The notes under the pieces are model-generated. The model was not told the origin of the DNA and made no database searches. It saw only the letters and a list, made by a program, of their open reading frames with translations. Of a DNA stretch of 64,000 bases, positions 1 to 8,304 are shown piece after piece. Position numbers and translations under genes: made by a program. Every line of letters begins with the position of its first letter. Position 1 is the first letter of the stretch. The DNA comes from Chitinophagaceae bacterium 26-R-25 (GTDB lineage: Bacteria > Bacteroidota > Bacteroidia > Chitinophagales > Chitinophagaceae), in the NCBI GenBank assembly GCA_029906195.1, contig JARWSJ010000002.1, positions 1,116,001 to 1,180,000 of the forward strand. The letters run 5' to 3'.

Positions 1-363
1 CAGTATCAATGCCCAGCCTATGATCCATGCGATCAACTCTCCAAAAGTTACATAAGAATAGGTGTAGGCACTTCCTGACACTGGAACCCGCGAAGCGAAT
101 TCTGCATAACATAATGCCGTGAAACCACAAGTGATTGCTGTGATAATAAAAAGAAAAATGACACCGGGCCCGCCATTAAAGGCTGCAGTACCAATAGTAG
201 AGAAAATACCGGCACCTATGACGGCGGCAACCCCCATGAACGTTAAATCCCGTACAGTGAGAATCTTATTCATTCCGCCGGCGTCGTGACCATCGCCCAA
301 ACCCTGTTCGGCATCCTTAACAATTTTGGCTATCGATTTCTTACGGAACAAAGAGTTGGACAT
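1..363 (-). CDS. APC-family amino acid permease, N-terminal part
   Basis: The 121 codons visible here encode the start of an amino acid/polyamine permease; the rest lies beyond the left edge. The ATG is at 363. A basic, cytoplasmic N-terminus of about 35 residues is followed by hydrophobic helices with GVAAVIGAGIFSTIG, the glycine-rich TM1 substrate loop of APC transporters, and then SRVPVSGSAYTYSY, typical of the TM2-TM3 region of this family. It is a secondary transporter of the inner membrane; substrate cannot be told from this fragment. It is downstream of and co-directional with the TolC gene, separated by a family F repeat, and is probably not part of that operon. Confidence 0.85.
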   Translation of the reverse strand, partial: MSNSLFRKKSIAKIVKDAEQGLGDGHDAGGMNKILTVRDLTFMGVAAVIGAGIFSTIGTAAFNGGPGVIFLFIITAITCGFTALCYAEFASRVPVSGSAYTYSYVTFGELIAWIIGWALIL

Positions 364-412
364 GCAGTATGTTTAATTTGGCGGTCAAATTATGGAAAAA
401 AAGCGAAAAAGA

Positions 413-529
413 CGTAGAGACGCATAACAATGCGTCTCTAGACCCGAAATGTGCAACATAAAGGGTAGGGTGTCGGTTTATGTGTATATGTTTTGGGTGC
501 TACAGAGACGCATTTTCATACGTCTCTAC
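413..529. repeat. Family F inverted repeat, two palindromic arms
   Basis: Two copies of an AGAGACGCAT-type palindrome (about 413-440 and 500-529) lie between the permease and the TolC stop codon. The left copy alone can fold (AGAGACGCAT / ATGCGTCTCT with an AACA loop). The right copy reaches the TolC stop. The spacer holds TTTTGGGTGCTAC, similar to the motif found in other repeat spacers. Transcript end or mRNA stabiliser is a guess. Confidence 0.75.
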
Positions 530-1941
530 TAATACAACTGCTTGCCCTGGTAATAATCCAGGACCTTTGTTCTGAAAATATATTCGTACTTGGCGGTGGT
601 CAAATTGATATTCGCCCTGTCAATATTGTTTTTTGCAGTAAGGTAATCAACAGACGTGCCGACACCCGCATTAAAGCGTACTTCTGCGGCTCCGAATGAT
701 TCTTTAAACGCCGCTACTTGTTTTGTAGAAATGCCGTACCGGTCATAGGCGGAAGTCATGTTCAGGTGAGCCTGATCAACGGCCTGGCGCAAAAGCAAGA
801 GCGTATTTTGTTCCTGCAACCCTGCATTCTTTTCCTGGATTTTTGCAATCTTCACTTTGTTGCGAACAGAAAGATTATTGAAAATGGGAATATTCAAACC
901 TAGAGTAAACGTGCTGCCGTAGTTATTCTTCAACTGATCAAAGTATTTGTAATCCTCGTACTGTTGCTGCGGTGAATACACATTGGATTTGCCCCCGTTT
1001 ACCATCACGTAATTAGGAGTAGAGACATCTACCACATTGCCTGCGATTGGTTTGTAAAAAATGCTCGAGAAGTTTGTTGCATACAGGCCACTCAAAGAAA
1101 GCTGCGGATACAAATATCCCTGTGCAACTTTCACTGCTTTGTTATAACTCTGTGTGCGCAGATTGGCGGCCTTCACCATCGGCAAATTGTTTTCAGCTGT
1201 TTCATAAACCTGTTGAGCAGTGTAATCATATTTCGCAGGAACTGTTTCTGTACCGCTGCGCTCAAGCTCGAGCTTTGAATTGTAAGGCACGTTCATCAAT
1301 TGGCACAAGTTGAGCTTAGCAGTTTCCACAGCGGTCTTTGCGTTTACGATTGTAAGTTCATCATTTGCGAGTTGTCCTTTCAAATCAGTCAGCAGGGAAG
1401 GAGCGATGGCGCCGTCGCTGTTCAAGATATCCAATCTATCAACCTGGCTCTTTGTGAGCGATGCCTGGTTCTGTGCAATCACGTACAAGTCTTCATTCGC
1501 AAGCACTTGCAGATAAGATGTGACTACACTCAGTGCAGTATTGTCTTTCTTTTGTTGCCAATCTTTTTTACTCGCATCAAAGAGCAAATTGTTTTGTTTG
1601 ATCGCGTTCAACAACGATAAACCATTGAACAAAATTAAATTTCCATTCAGGCTATAGTTTGCCGAAGTGAACTGCTGATCGATGTAGCTGTTTGTGCCGG
1701 GATCAATACTGCGGCCCTTGTTATTGCTATGGCCAACATAGCCGGAAATAGAGGGCAGCAGATTCATTTTTGCCTGCTGATGATAAACGTCTGCAGTTTG
1801 CATATCCAGTTCAGACTGTTGAATCTCTATGTTGTTCTTAATTGCGGTTTCAATGCATTGCTGCAGCGTCATTACCTGTGCGTGTGTTGTAAACGATCCA
1901 ATTACTAAAGCCAGTCCGCAAATAATTTTTTTGTATTCCAT
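529..1941 (-). CDS. TolC-family outer membrane efflux protein
   Basis: A 470-residue protein with a signal peptide (residues 1-21, ending THAQ) followed by the two long repeated alpha-helical/beta halves of the OEP family. Family members trimerise into an outer membrane channel with a periplasmic alpha-barrel and dock onto an inner membrane pump through an adaptor. Length is normal. It is the last gene of the minus-strand exporter locus, 132 bp after the ATPase at 2074-2754, so it very likely forms the exit duct for the pump encoded upstream. The helical segments at about 27-60 and 190-240 carry the usual Asn/Ala-rich heptads (for example ETAKLNL). Exported substrate unknown. Confidence 0.93.
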   Translation of the reverse strand: MEYKKIICGLALVIGSFTTHAQVMTLQQCIETAIKNNIEIQQSELDMQTADVYHQQAKMNLLPSISGYVGHSNNKGRSIDPGTNSYIDQQFTSANYSLNGNLILFNGLSLLNAIKQNNLLFDASKKDWQQKKDNTALSVVTSYLQVLANEDLYVIAQNQASLTKSQVDRLDILNSDGAIAPSLLTDLKGQLANDELTIVNAKTAVETAKLNLCQLMNVPYNSKLELERSGTETVPAKYDYTAQQVYETAENNLPMVKAANLRTQSYNKAVKVAQGYLYPQLSLSGLYATNFSSIFYKPIAGNVVDVSTPNYVMVNGGKSNVYSPQQQYEDYKYFDQLKNNYGSTFTLGLNIPIFNNLSVRNKVKIAKIQEKNAGLQEQNTLLLLRQAVDQAHLNMTSAYDRYGISTKQVAAFKESFGAAEVRFNAGVGTSVDYLTAKNNIDRANINLTTAKYEYIFRTKVLDYYQGKQLY

Positions 1942-1972
1942 TGCTCGTTGTTCTTTTGAAAAAAGAAAATAT

Positions 1973-2063
1973 AGTTGTTAGTTGATGGTTGTTAGTTGTT
2001 AGGGTTCGATAACGACTATTCGAAAATAAACGCTAACAACTAATAACTAGTAACGAACAACTT
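1973..2063. repeat. Family G inverted repeat (CTAACAA heptads)
   Basis: The left arm (1973-2002) and right arm (2030-2063) are complementary runs built of 7-base units such as CTAACAA, CTAATAA and CTAGTAA. The spacer is only about 27 bp. It fills the gap between the ATPase stop and the TolC start and could fold in the transcript. Confidence 0.75.
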
Positions 2064-2073
2064 AATATGAATG

Positions 2074-2754
2074 TTAGTGTACACTTGCCGGTTGAACTTC
2101 TATTCTTCCATCCAACAGATTAATGATCCTGCTTCCATAAGCGGCATTTTTTTCTGAGTGGGTAACCTGTATAATGGTGACACCTTCTTTATTAAGTTCT
2201 GTGAAGAGCTCCATGATTTCTTCACCTTGTTTAGAGTTTAGGTTGCCCGTAGGCTCGTCTGCTAAAATCAGTTGTGGATTGCTGATCAAGGCCCTTGCAA
2301 TACCCACAAGTTGCTGCTGGCCACCAGATAGCTGTGTAGGAAAAAGATCCTTCTTGCCAACAATATTAAAGCGGTCAAGTATATCCGAAACCAGTGCTTT
2401 TCTCTCGGAGGTTTTTATGTCCTGGTAGATAAGCGGCGTTTCAATGTTTTCATAAACTGTTAGCTCATCAATCAGATGATATGCCTGAAACACAAAGCCG
2501 ATGTGTTTCTTGTATAAAGCTGAACGTTGTTTTTCTTTCAGTGCGCTCATCGGTTGATCCATGAAAATATAATCACCTTCCGATGGTTCGTCCAGCATGC
2601 CGATCACATTCAGCAGCGTTGATTTGCCGGAACCCGAAGGTCCCATAATAGAAACGAACTCCCCCGTATTGATCTGCAAATCGATGTCTTTTAAAACAAA
2701 GGCCCTTGTTCCGCCGATGTTGTACCACTTGGAAATATGTCGCAGTGTAATCAT
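2074..2754 (-). CDS. ABC transporter ATP-binding protein, MacB/LolD type (ATPase 1)
   Basis: A 226-residue nucleotide-binding subunit. Walker A is GPSGSGKST (38-46), the signature is LSGGQQQ, Walker B is LILADEPTGNL and the H-loop is VTHSEK. The family drives mechanotransmission by MacB/LolCDE/FtsX permeases. The residues after the signature read LVGIARAL, where the usual sequence is RVAIARAL; the arginine after the signature is replaced by leucine, unlike ATPase 2 of the same locus. It follows the six permeases and precedes TolC. It presumably partners with one or more of those permeases, which have no ATPase domain themselves. Confidence 0.93.
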   Translation of the reverse strand: MITLRHISKWYNIGGTRAFVLKDIDLQINTGEFVSIMGPSGSGKSTLLNVIGMLDEPSEGDYIFMDQPMSALKEKQRSALYKKHIGFVFQAYHLIDELTVYENIETPLIYQDIKTSERKALVSDILDRFNIVGKKDLFPTQLSGGQQQLVGIARALISNPQLILADEPTGNLNSKQGEEIMELFTELNKEGVTIIQVTHSEKNAAYGSRIINLLDGRIEVQPASVH

Positions 2755-2765
2755 GGTTATTTTTT

Positions 2766-2916
2766 TAATTGAAAATTGAAAGTTGAAAATTGAAAATGAG
2801 GTTTGACAAAATGAACACGCTTAATAATTTTACTTTGTTAGACTGCGGAAGTTTATTTTATCAAAACAAACTTCCACCTAAAGCATTTTCAATTTTCAAC
2901 TTTCAATTTTCAATTA
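2766..2916. repeat. Family C inverted repeat (AATTGAA heptads)
   Basis: Left arm 2766-2798 and right arm 2884-2916 are reverse complements made of AATTGAA/AGTTGAA heptads, around an 85 bp spacer. It lies just upstream of the ATPase 1 start codon on the minus strand, so its right arm is read first in the transcript. Confidence 0.78.
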
Positions 2917-3048
2917 TCTACCTCTATGCCAGTTTGACCAAATATGCCGCCAAAAGCGTTTAAGGTTGAAAAACAAATGGTTATGCAGTGATTGATTTAC
3001 AGGCTTGTTCGCTTTTGATACAATTGATGTACGATTTTCGGGAGGGAA

Positions 3049-3170
3049 GGAACGCAGATTTTCATGATTGTCATGATCAATGATGATTTGATATTTAAAG
3101 TTTGTAAAGCTCTTCGTCAGTATCAAAAAAAATCCTAACAAATCATGACAATCATGAAAATCTGCGTTCC
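3049..3170. repeat. Family D inverted repeat (AACGCAGATTTTCATGATT)
   Basis: Left arm 3049-3090 and right arm 3135-3170 are complementary copies of the CGCAGATTTTCATGATT word. The outer ends abut the stop codon of permease 1 at 3176. It stands next to a family C element, so two repeat families share the 3176-2754 gap, which holds no gene. Confidence 0.78.
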
Positions 3171-3175
3171 GGTTC

Positions 3176-5578
3176 TCACTCGCTGCGTAAACTCTTCACC
3201 GGATTCACATTCGCCGCCTTTAACGATTGAATACAAACGATGCCCCAGGCGACCAAAAGCACAATGAGGCCGGGCAATGCAAACATCCACCAATGGAGAC
3301 TGATGCGGTAGGAAAACAGGCTGAGCCATTGATTATTGATGTAGTACAAAATGGGAGAGGCTATAACAAAACCAATGATCGTGAGTTTTATATAATCTTT
3401 CGATAACAATAACAAAATAGATGAAACCGATGCGCCCACAACTTTGCGAATGCCGATCTCTTTCGTACGCAACTGAACATTCAATGAAGCAAGACCAAAC
3501 AACCCAAGGCTTGCTACTACAATGGACATAATGCTGAACAAAGCCAGCAGCTTGCCAAATATCACATCGCTCTCATACTGCTTTGCAAAGAAGTTATCCA
3601 TGAAATAGAAGACAAACGGATCGTTGGGGAAATGCTTTTTATATATATCCTGCAAATAACTCAAAGCATCTCCACGCGATGCCGTTTTTGTGCGGAAGGT
3701 GTAGTAGCCGAATTCATATGGATGTTCGAATTTGAAAATTACGGGCTCTACTTTTTTACGTAAGGACTCCTGGTGGTAATCCTGCATTACGCCAACAATT
3801 TGTAAAGGTTTATCGCTTCCTGATAACAGCTGAGTATTGATTGCTTGTTGTGGGGAAACAAAGCCCAACGCCCTTGCAGCAGATTCATTCACAACACAAC
3901 CATTGCCTTTGTCACGCTCCTCAATATTCCTTCCCGCCATTAATTTCAAACCGAAAGTGCCAACGTAACCATCGTCGATTTGTGATACCCAATAGGATTG
4001 CTTCTTTTCATTGTTGCCGCCCACCAATCTTATACCTTCATCATGGAAGCGAAGTTCCTGTCCGGGAATATTCATTGACGCTGTGCCGGAGCTAAAGGTG
4101 CTGTTTGACAATACCTCGTTGCGGAAAGCAACAAAGTGCTGGTAGCGTACACTGTCCATGTTGCGTGATGCGGGGCCGCGCAGGCTGATCGTCTGATCGG
4201 TGTTGAAGCCAACATCAAAATGTCGCATGTAGTTGATTTGCCTGAAAGCAATGATGGTATAACCGATCGTAAAAACGGATAAACACAATTGAAACGTTAT
4301 CAAACCTTTTTGTAAAATGTTTTTATTGCTGCCGTTGTTATACTGGCGTTTAAGAATAAAAGCAGGTTTGTATTTCGCGATTACCCGAGCAGGGTAAATG
4401 GCAATCAATGCTGTACAAAGCATGATGACAGGAATGCACATTAACAACGTTAGAACGAATGATCTGGTCGGTGCAAAGTTGGTAGCGATGTAGTGCGACA
4501 GAAAATTTTGCAACATAAAATAAATGGAGAAGCCAATTACGGAAGTCATAATGCTTATCACGAATGCTTCCGTCATGAATTGTTGCGTGATGTGAGAAAG
4601 TCCTGCACCGTATACTTTGCGTACCACGATTTCATCTGCCCGCTGGAATGATTGTGCCAGCGAGAGGTTGATATAATTGACCCATGCAGCAATCAAAATG
4701 AAAACGGCCACTGATAGCAATGCATACAATAGTGTTTTATTTCTCACAGGCTCAATGTCGCCTGTGAGCCCTGTTGCAAAATGAACATCCGTTATCGGAC
4801 GTATAGAATATGAGCCAGCCAGATGTCTGGTACGTAAGCTGCTGATATTGTCGCTTGCAATTTTTTCCAGTTTGTTGTTTACTGCATTGATATTGCTTTG
4901 AGGATAAAGCGAAACGAAAGTAAAGGCCCAGGCACCACCAAAATCGCCATAGCCATTCCAATTCAACATTTTGTCTAAAGTGGTGAATGAAATCAGGAAC
5001 TTGTGCTGAAGTGAGGCATTCGATGGGATGTCTTCATAAACAGCAGAAACATTTAAAGGAACGTGCTCATTAAAGTATACAGTTTTGCCAATGGGATCTT
5101 CGTTGCCGAAAAATGAATTGGCAACGGATTTGGAAATGGCTACCGAAAAAGGCGCCACCAGTGCCTTATCTCTGTTTCCCCTTATCAAGGGTAAATCGAA
5201 AACGTTCAGGAACGAACTGTCTACCCACAAGCAATTTAAATGTTCCTTCGCTCTGTCATTGAACAACAGGCATTCTTCATAGTAGGCCTTGGTGATGTAT
5301 TGTATTTCCGAAACCTGCTTGCCGGCAACGGTACTTAATGCGCTATGCGTGCGAGAAGTTTTAAGGATGTAGTCATTGTTCTGTTTCTCCGAATATTCGA
5401 TGCGATAAACATTCTTGTGATTGGGAAAATAGGCATCGTAGCTGAATTCATATTGCACGTAACTTATCAAAATAAGAAAGGTGGCAACACCGAGCGAAAG
5501 CCCGATGATGTTGATGCCGGAGAAAACTTTTTGTCGTTTTAAATTTCTAATGGCGGTTATGAGATAGTGCTTCCACAT
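3176..5578 (-). CDS. MacB/FtsX-type ABC permease 1 of 6
   Basis: An 800-residue inner membrane permease with no ATPase domain. An N-terminal amphipathic stretch (MWKHYLITAIRNL) leads into TM1 (about 20-42), a MacB-type periplasmic domain, a three-helix block near 290-410, and then a second copy of the same plan ending in three helices (about 685-790). In each half the cytoplasmic motif KEIGIRKVxGA marks the join to the helix block; in this protein the first copy is degenerate (DEIVVRKVYGAG). The tail NPVKSLRSE is shared by the array. It is the most distal permease in the locus. Family members expel peptides, antibiotics or lipoproteins by mechanotransmission; the substrate here is unknown. 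Confidence 0.9.
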   Translation of the reverse strand: MWKHYLITAIRNLKRQKVFSGINIIGLSLGVATFLILISYVQYEFSYDAYFPNHKNVYRIEYSEKQNNDYILKTSRTHSALSTVAGKQVSEIQYITKAYYEECLLFNDRAKEHLNCLWVDSSFLNVFDLPLIRGNRDKALVAPFSVAISKSVANSFFGNEDPIGKTVYFNEHVPLNVSAVYEDIPSNASLQHKFLISFTTLDKMLNWNGYGDFGGAWAFTFVSLYPQSNINAVNNKLEKIASDNISSLRTRHLAGSYSIRPITDVHFATGLTGDIEPVRNKTLLYALLSVAVFILIAAWVNYINLSLAQSFQRADEIVVRKVYGAGLSHITQQFMTEAFVISIMTSVIGFSIYFMLQNFLSHYIATNFAPTRSFVLTLLMCIPVIMLCTALIAIYPARVIAKYKPAFILKRQYNNGSNKNILQKGLITFQLCLSVFTIGYTIIAFRQINYMRHFDVGFNTDQTISLRGPASRNMDSVRYQHFVAFRNEVLSNSTFSSGTASMNIPGQELRFHDEGIRLVGGNNEKKQSYWVSQIDDGYVGTFGLKLMAGRNIEERDKGNGCVVNESAARALGFVSPQQAINTQLLSGSDKPLQIVGVMQDYHQESLRKKVEPVIFKFEHPYEFGYYTFRTKTASRGDALSYLQDIYKKHFPNDPFVFYFMDNFFAKQYESDVIFGKLLALFSIMSIVVASLGLFGLASLNVQLRTKEIGIRKVVGASVSSILLLLSKDYIKLTIIGFVIASPILYYINNQWLSLFSYRISLHWWMFALPGLIVLLVAWGIVCIQSLKAANVNPVKSLRSE

Positions 5579-5611
5579 GGTGTTGTTGGGTTAAGTGTAT
5601 GGTTAGTTAGT

Positions 5612-5739
5612 AATTAAGAATTAAGAATTAGGAATTAAGAATTCCTTCCGTGTGGTATTTTTCATTTTTTTTGACACAGTTTGTTTGGCCTGGATAAGTA
5701 ATGCATGGTCGTTAATCAGGAATTCTTAATTCTTAATTC
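5612..5739. repeat. Family A inverted repeat (AATTAAG heptads)
   Basis: Left arm 5612-5643 and a shorter right arm about 5719-5739 between permeases 1 and 2. The spacer resembles those at 8189-8262, 10757-10830, 13374-13440 and 15900-15973 (T-run, ACACAG, then TAGTA-GCAT-like text). Confidence 0.8.
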
Positions 5740-5742
5740 GTT

Positions 5743-8148
5743 CTATTCTGTTCTCAAATTCTTCACCGGATTCGCCACAGCGGCTTTTATCGTTTGTACA
5801 ACTATCACTGCTATTGTTATGAGACCAAGTATGACAATGGCAAAAATAAAAGGATGAGAGGTGAGGTCGATCCTGTAAGCATAGTCGTTTAGCCAGCGTC
5901 GCAAAACAATAAAAGCCAGCGGACAAGCAATGATGCCGCCGATGAACAGCACCGGCAGAAAGTCTTTCATAAATAAACCAATGATGTTGAAGACCGGCGC
6001 GCCCAATATCTTACGAATACCGATTTCCTTTGTTCGCTTTTGAATGCTCAGTGATGTTAATCCAATTATGCCGAGCAGTACAATGACCAGTGCTAAAACA
6101 GAAGCTGCGTAGGCTGCACGTTTCAATTGTAGTTCTGTGGTGTACACTTTCTTTAACTCGTCATCCATGAAGGAATATTCAAATGCAGAACCCGGTAAAA
6201 GCTGGGTCCATTTCTTTTGCAATGCTTCTATGCTCGACGCAACGTTGCCGGGTTTCAGTTTGAAAGACAGATAGCGGTATCGTTGTATGAAGTTTACATT
6301 CATGAAGATGGAAGGGCTGATGGCTTTTTGCATCGATCCCGCATGGAAGTCTTTTGTTACACCTGCAACATAAAAAATTGCAGGAATGCCAACGACAGAC
6401 AATTGCTGACCAACTGCATCCTGTGCGTTTTTGTAGCCAAGCGCTTTGGCTGCTGTTTCATTAATCACCACTTTCGAAGAATCATATGCGCCGCCCGGAT
6501 GTTTGTAGAAATTTCCCGCAGACATCGCAATGTTGTAAGTTGAAGTGTAGTGATCATCGGTGACTAATAATTGCGTGGCTACGCTTTGCGTAGAGTCTGT
6601 CGATGTTTTGAAGACTGCTGCAGCGCCAATGTTAGCGCCATTGGGGATTTCGTACGATAGGGCAACATCAGCAACTTGCGGCATTCTGCTGAATTCGTCG
6701 CGGGTGGCTTCCATATGATTGACGCCTTTCTCCGTCCAGTCCCTTGGAAGCTGAGCGGTTACAATATAGTCTTTGTCAAAGCCAATGCTTTTGCTGAAAA
6801 AGAAATTGATCTGTTGCGAGACAACCAACGCCGCAATAAAAACGATACTCGCAATGCAAAACTGAAATGCTACTAGTGATTTGCGCAACCAGATGTTTTC
6901 TTTCGTTTGCAGTTTTCCTTTTAAAGACTCTACAGATTTTAAAGAAGATAACACAAGTGCCGGATAAATACCAGACAACAATCCAATAACAACGATTATT
7001 GCAAGCGGTATCAACGCAAAGGTAACAGGGAATTCAAAAAGAGAAAGCACAGGCCGGTTGAGTAATGTGGCGAAATAATTTTTTGAAAGCTGGTACATGA
7101 AAAGCGAAATAATTGTCGAGGCACCTACCAGCACAATTGATTCGATAAGGAATTGCAATATCAAAGACTTTCGCATGCCACCCATCACTTTGCGAATACC
7201 AATCTCCCTCATGCGCGAAGAAGAACGGCTCACGGAAATGTTCACAAAGTTGATAATGGCCATCAGCAGAATGAAGAATGCTATGAACGACAGCGTGTAG
7301 AGCATTCGTTTTACCAAACCATTTGATGCGGTGAGATAGTAGTCTTTCAGCGACTCCAATGTTGGCTTCATGTTTTCAGGAACCATTGGCGGCGCGTTCA
7401 TTTTCATTAGCTGTGCAATTGGTTTCTCAAGTGCTTTTGGTGAAACACCATCCTGCAGTTCAATGAAATTTACGATGTAGAAATTTTGCCAGGTGGTCAT
7501 GTCTCTGCCGAAGAACGCGGTGCTGGCTTCGGGCAAATAAAATTGGTTGTCGTTATCCGCGGTAAGTTTCGTTACGCTATTTCTTTCCGGCGTCTTCATG
7601 ACACCTGAAATGGTAAAATCGTGTTTGGAACCTGAGAAGCTTTCTATTGTTAGCGTTTGACCGACAACATCTGTTTTGTTGAAATACTTGATAGCTTTTT
7701 CTTCCGTGATCACGACAGAAAAAGGATCGCTGAAAGCACTGCGGGAATCACCATACAAAAGTTGAAAACCAAACATGCTGAGCAAGGTTGAATCTCCAAT
7801 CTGCAAGCTCTCTCTAAACATTTTATCGCCTTTGGAAACATTGGAAGTAACACCATCAAAGCGATAATAATTCTTAACCAGTGTCGGATAATTTTCTTTC
7901 AACGCCTTTGCCAGTGGAGCTTCCGTCGCCAGTTCAAACCCCATATCAGGATTCTTCCATTTGCTTAGAATGATATACTGGTTCTTATAATTGCTAAGGT
8001 TCCGGTTTACCTGCAATTCACTCCACACACAACCAGCAATGATAAACGTAAACGCAATACCCGTTGCCAAACCCAATATATTCACGATGGAATAGAAGGG
8101 GTTTTTCAGGATAGTGCGGAAGGCGATTTTTATGTAGTTTCTTAACAT
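5743..8148 (-). CDS. MacB/FtsX-type ABC permease 2 of 6
   Basis: An 801-residue double-FtsX permease, start MLRNYIKIAFRTIL. The two half-joining motifs are REIGIRKVMGG and KEIGIRKILGA, both intact. TM1 spans about 20-42; the predicted periplasmic domains lie near 45-280 and 460-665. The tail is NPVKNLRTE. It shares with the other members the pattern LRKSLVAFQFCIASIVF at the start of the second half, where an LRK/MRR-LV-QF signature recurs. Flanked on both sides by family A repeats. It is likely co-transcribed with its neighbours, although the 140-160 bp repeat-filled gaps could allow partial termination. Confidence 0.9.
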   Translation of the reverse strand: MLRNYIKIAFRTILKNPFYSIVNILGLATGIAFTFIIAGCVWSELQVNRNLSNYKNQYIILSKWKNPDMGFELATEAPLAKALKENYPTLVKNYYRFDGVTSNVSKGDKMFRESLQIGDSTLLSMFGFQLLYGDSRSAFSDPFSVVITEEKAIKYFNKTDVVGQTLTIESFSGSKHDFTISGVMKTPERNSVTKLTADNDNQFYLPEASTAFFGRDMTTWQNFYIVNFIELQDGVSPKALEKPIAQLMKMNAPPMVPENMKPTLESLKDYYLTASNGLVKRMLYTLSFIAFFILLMAIINFVNISVSRSSSRMREIGIRKVMGGMRKSLILQFLIESIVLVGASTIISLFMYQLSKNYFATLLNRPVLSLFEFPVTFALIPLAIIVVIGLLSGIYPALVLSSLKSVESLKGKLQTKENIWLRKSLVAFQFCIASIVFIAALVVSQQINFFFSKSIGFDKDYIVTAQLPRDWTEKGVNHMEATRDEFSRMPQVADVALSYEIPNGANIGAAAVFKTSTDSTQSVATQLLVTDDHYTSTYNIAMSAGNFYKHPGGAYDSSKVVINETAAKALGYKNAQDAVGQQLSVVGIPAIFYVAGVTKDFHAGSMQKAISPSIFMNVNFIQRYRYLSFKLKPGNVASSIEALQKKWTQLLPGSAFEYSFMDDELKKVYTTELQLKRAAYAASVLALVIVLLGIIGLTSLSIQKRTKEIGIRKILGAPVFNIIGLFMKDFLPVLFIGGIIACPLAFIVLRRWLNDYAYRIDLTSHPFIFAIVILGLITIAVIVVQTIKAAVANPVKNLRTE

Positions 8149-8156
8149 AGGAGTTC

Positions 8157-8299
8157 AATTAAGAATTAAGAATTAGGAATTAAGAATGCTTTGTGTGTTC
8201 AATGTTTCATTTTTATTAATGCAGTTTATATTTTCAGAGTTAGTAGCGCATAATTGTCAGTCAAGAATTCTCAATTCTTAATTTCTAATTCTTAATTGA
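8157..8299. repeat. Family A inverted repeat
   Basis: Left arm 8157-8188, right arm 8263-8299, both of AATTAAG-type heptads. The spacer begins with GCTTTGTGTG (8188-8197). Confidence 0.8.
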
Positions 8300-8304
8300 C
8301 AAGG

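Noticed and set aside
1047-1620. Several plus-strand frames across the TolC gene
   Set aside because: Antisense shadows of a gene with a clear product.
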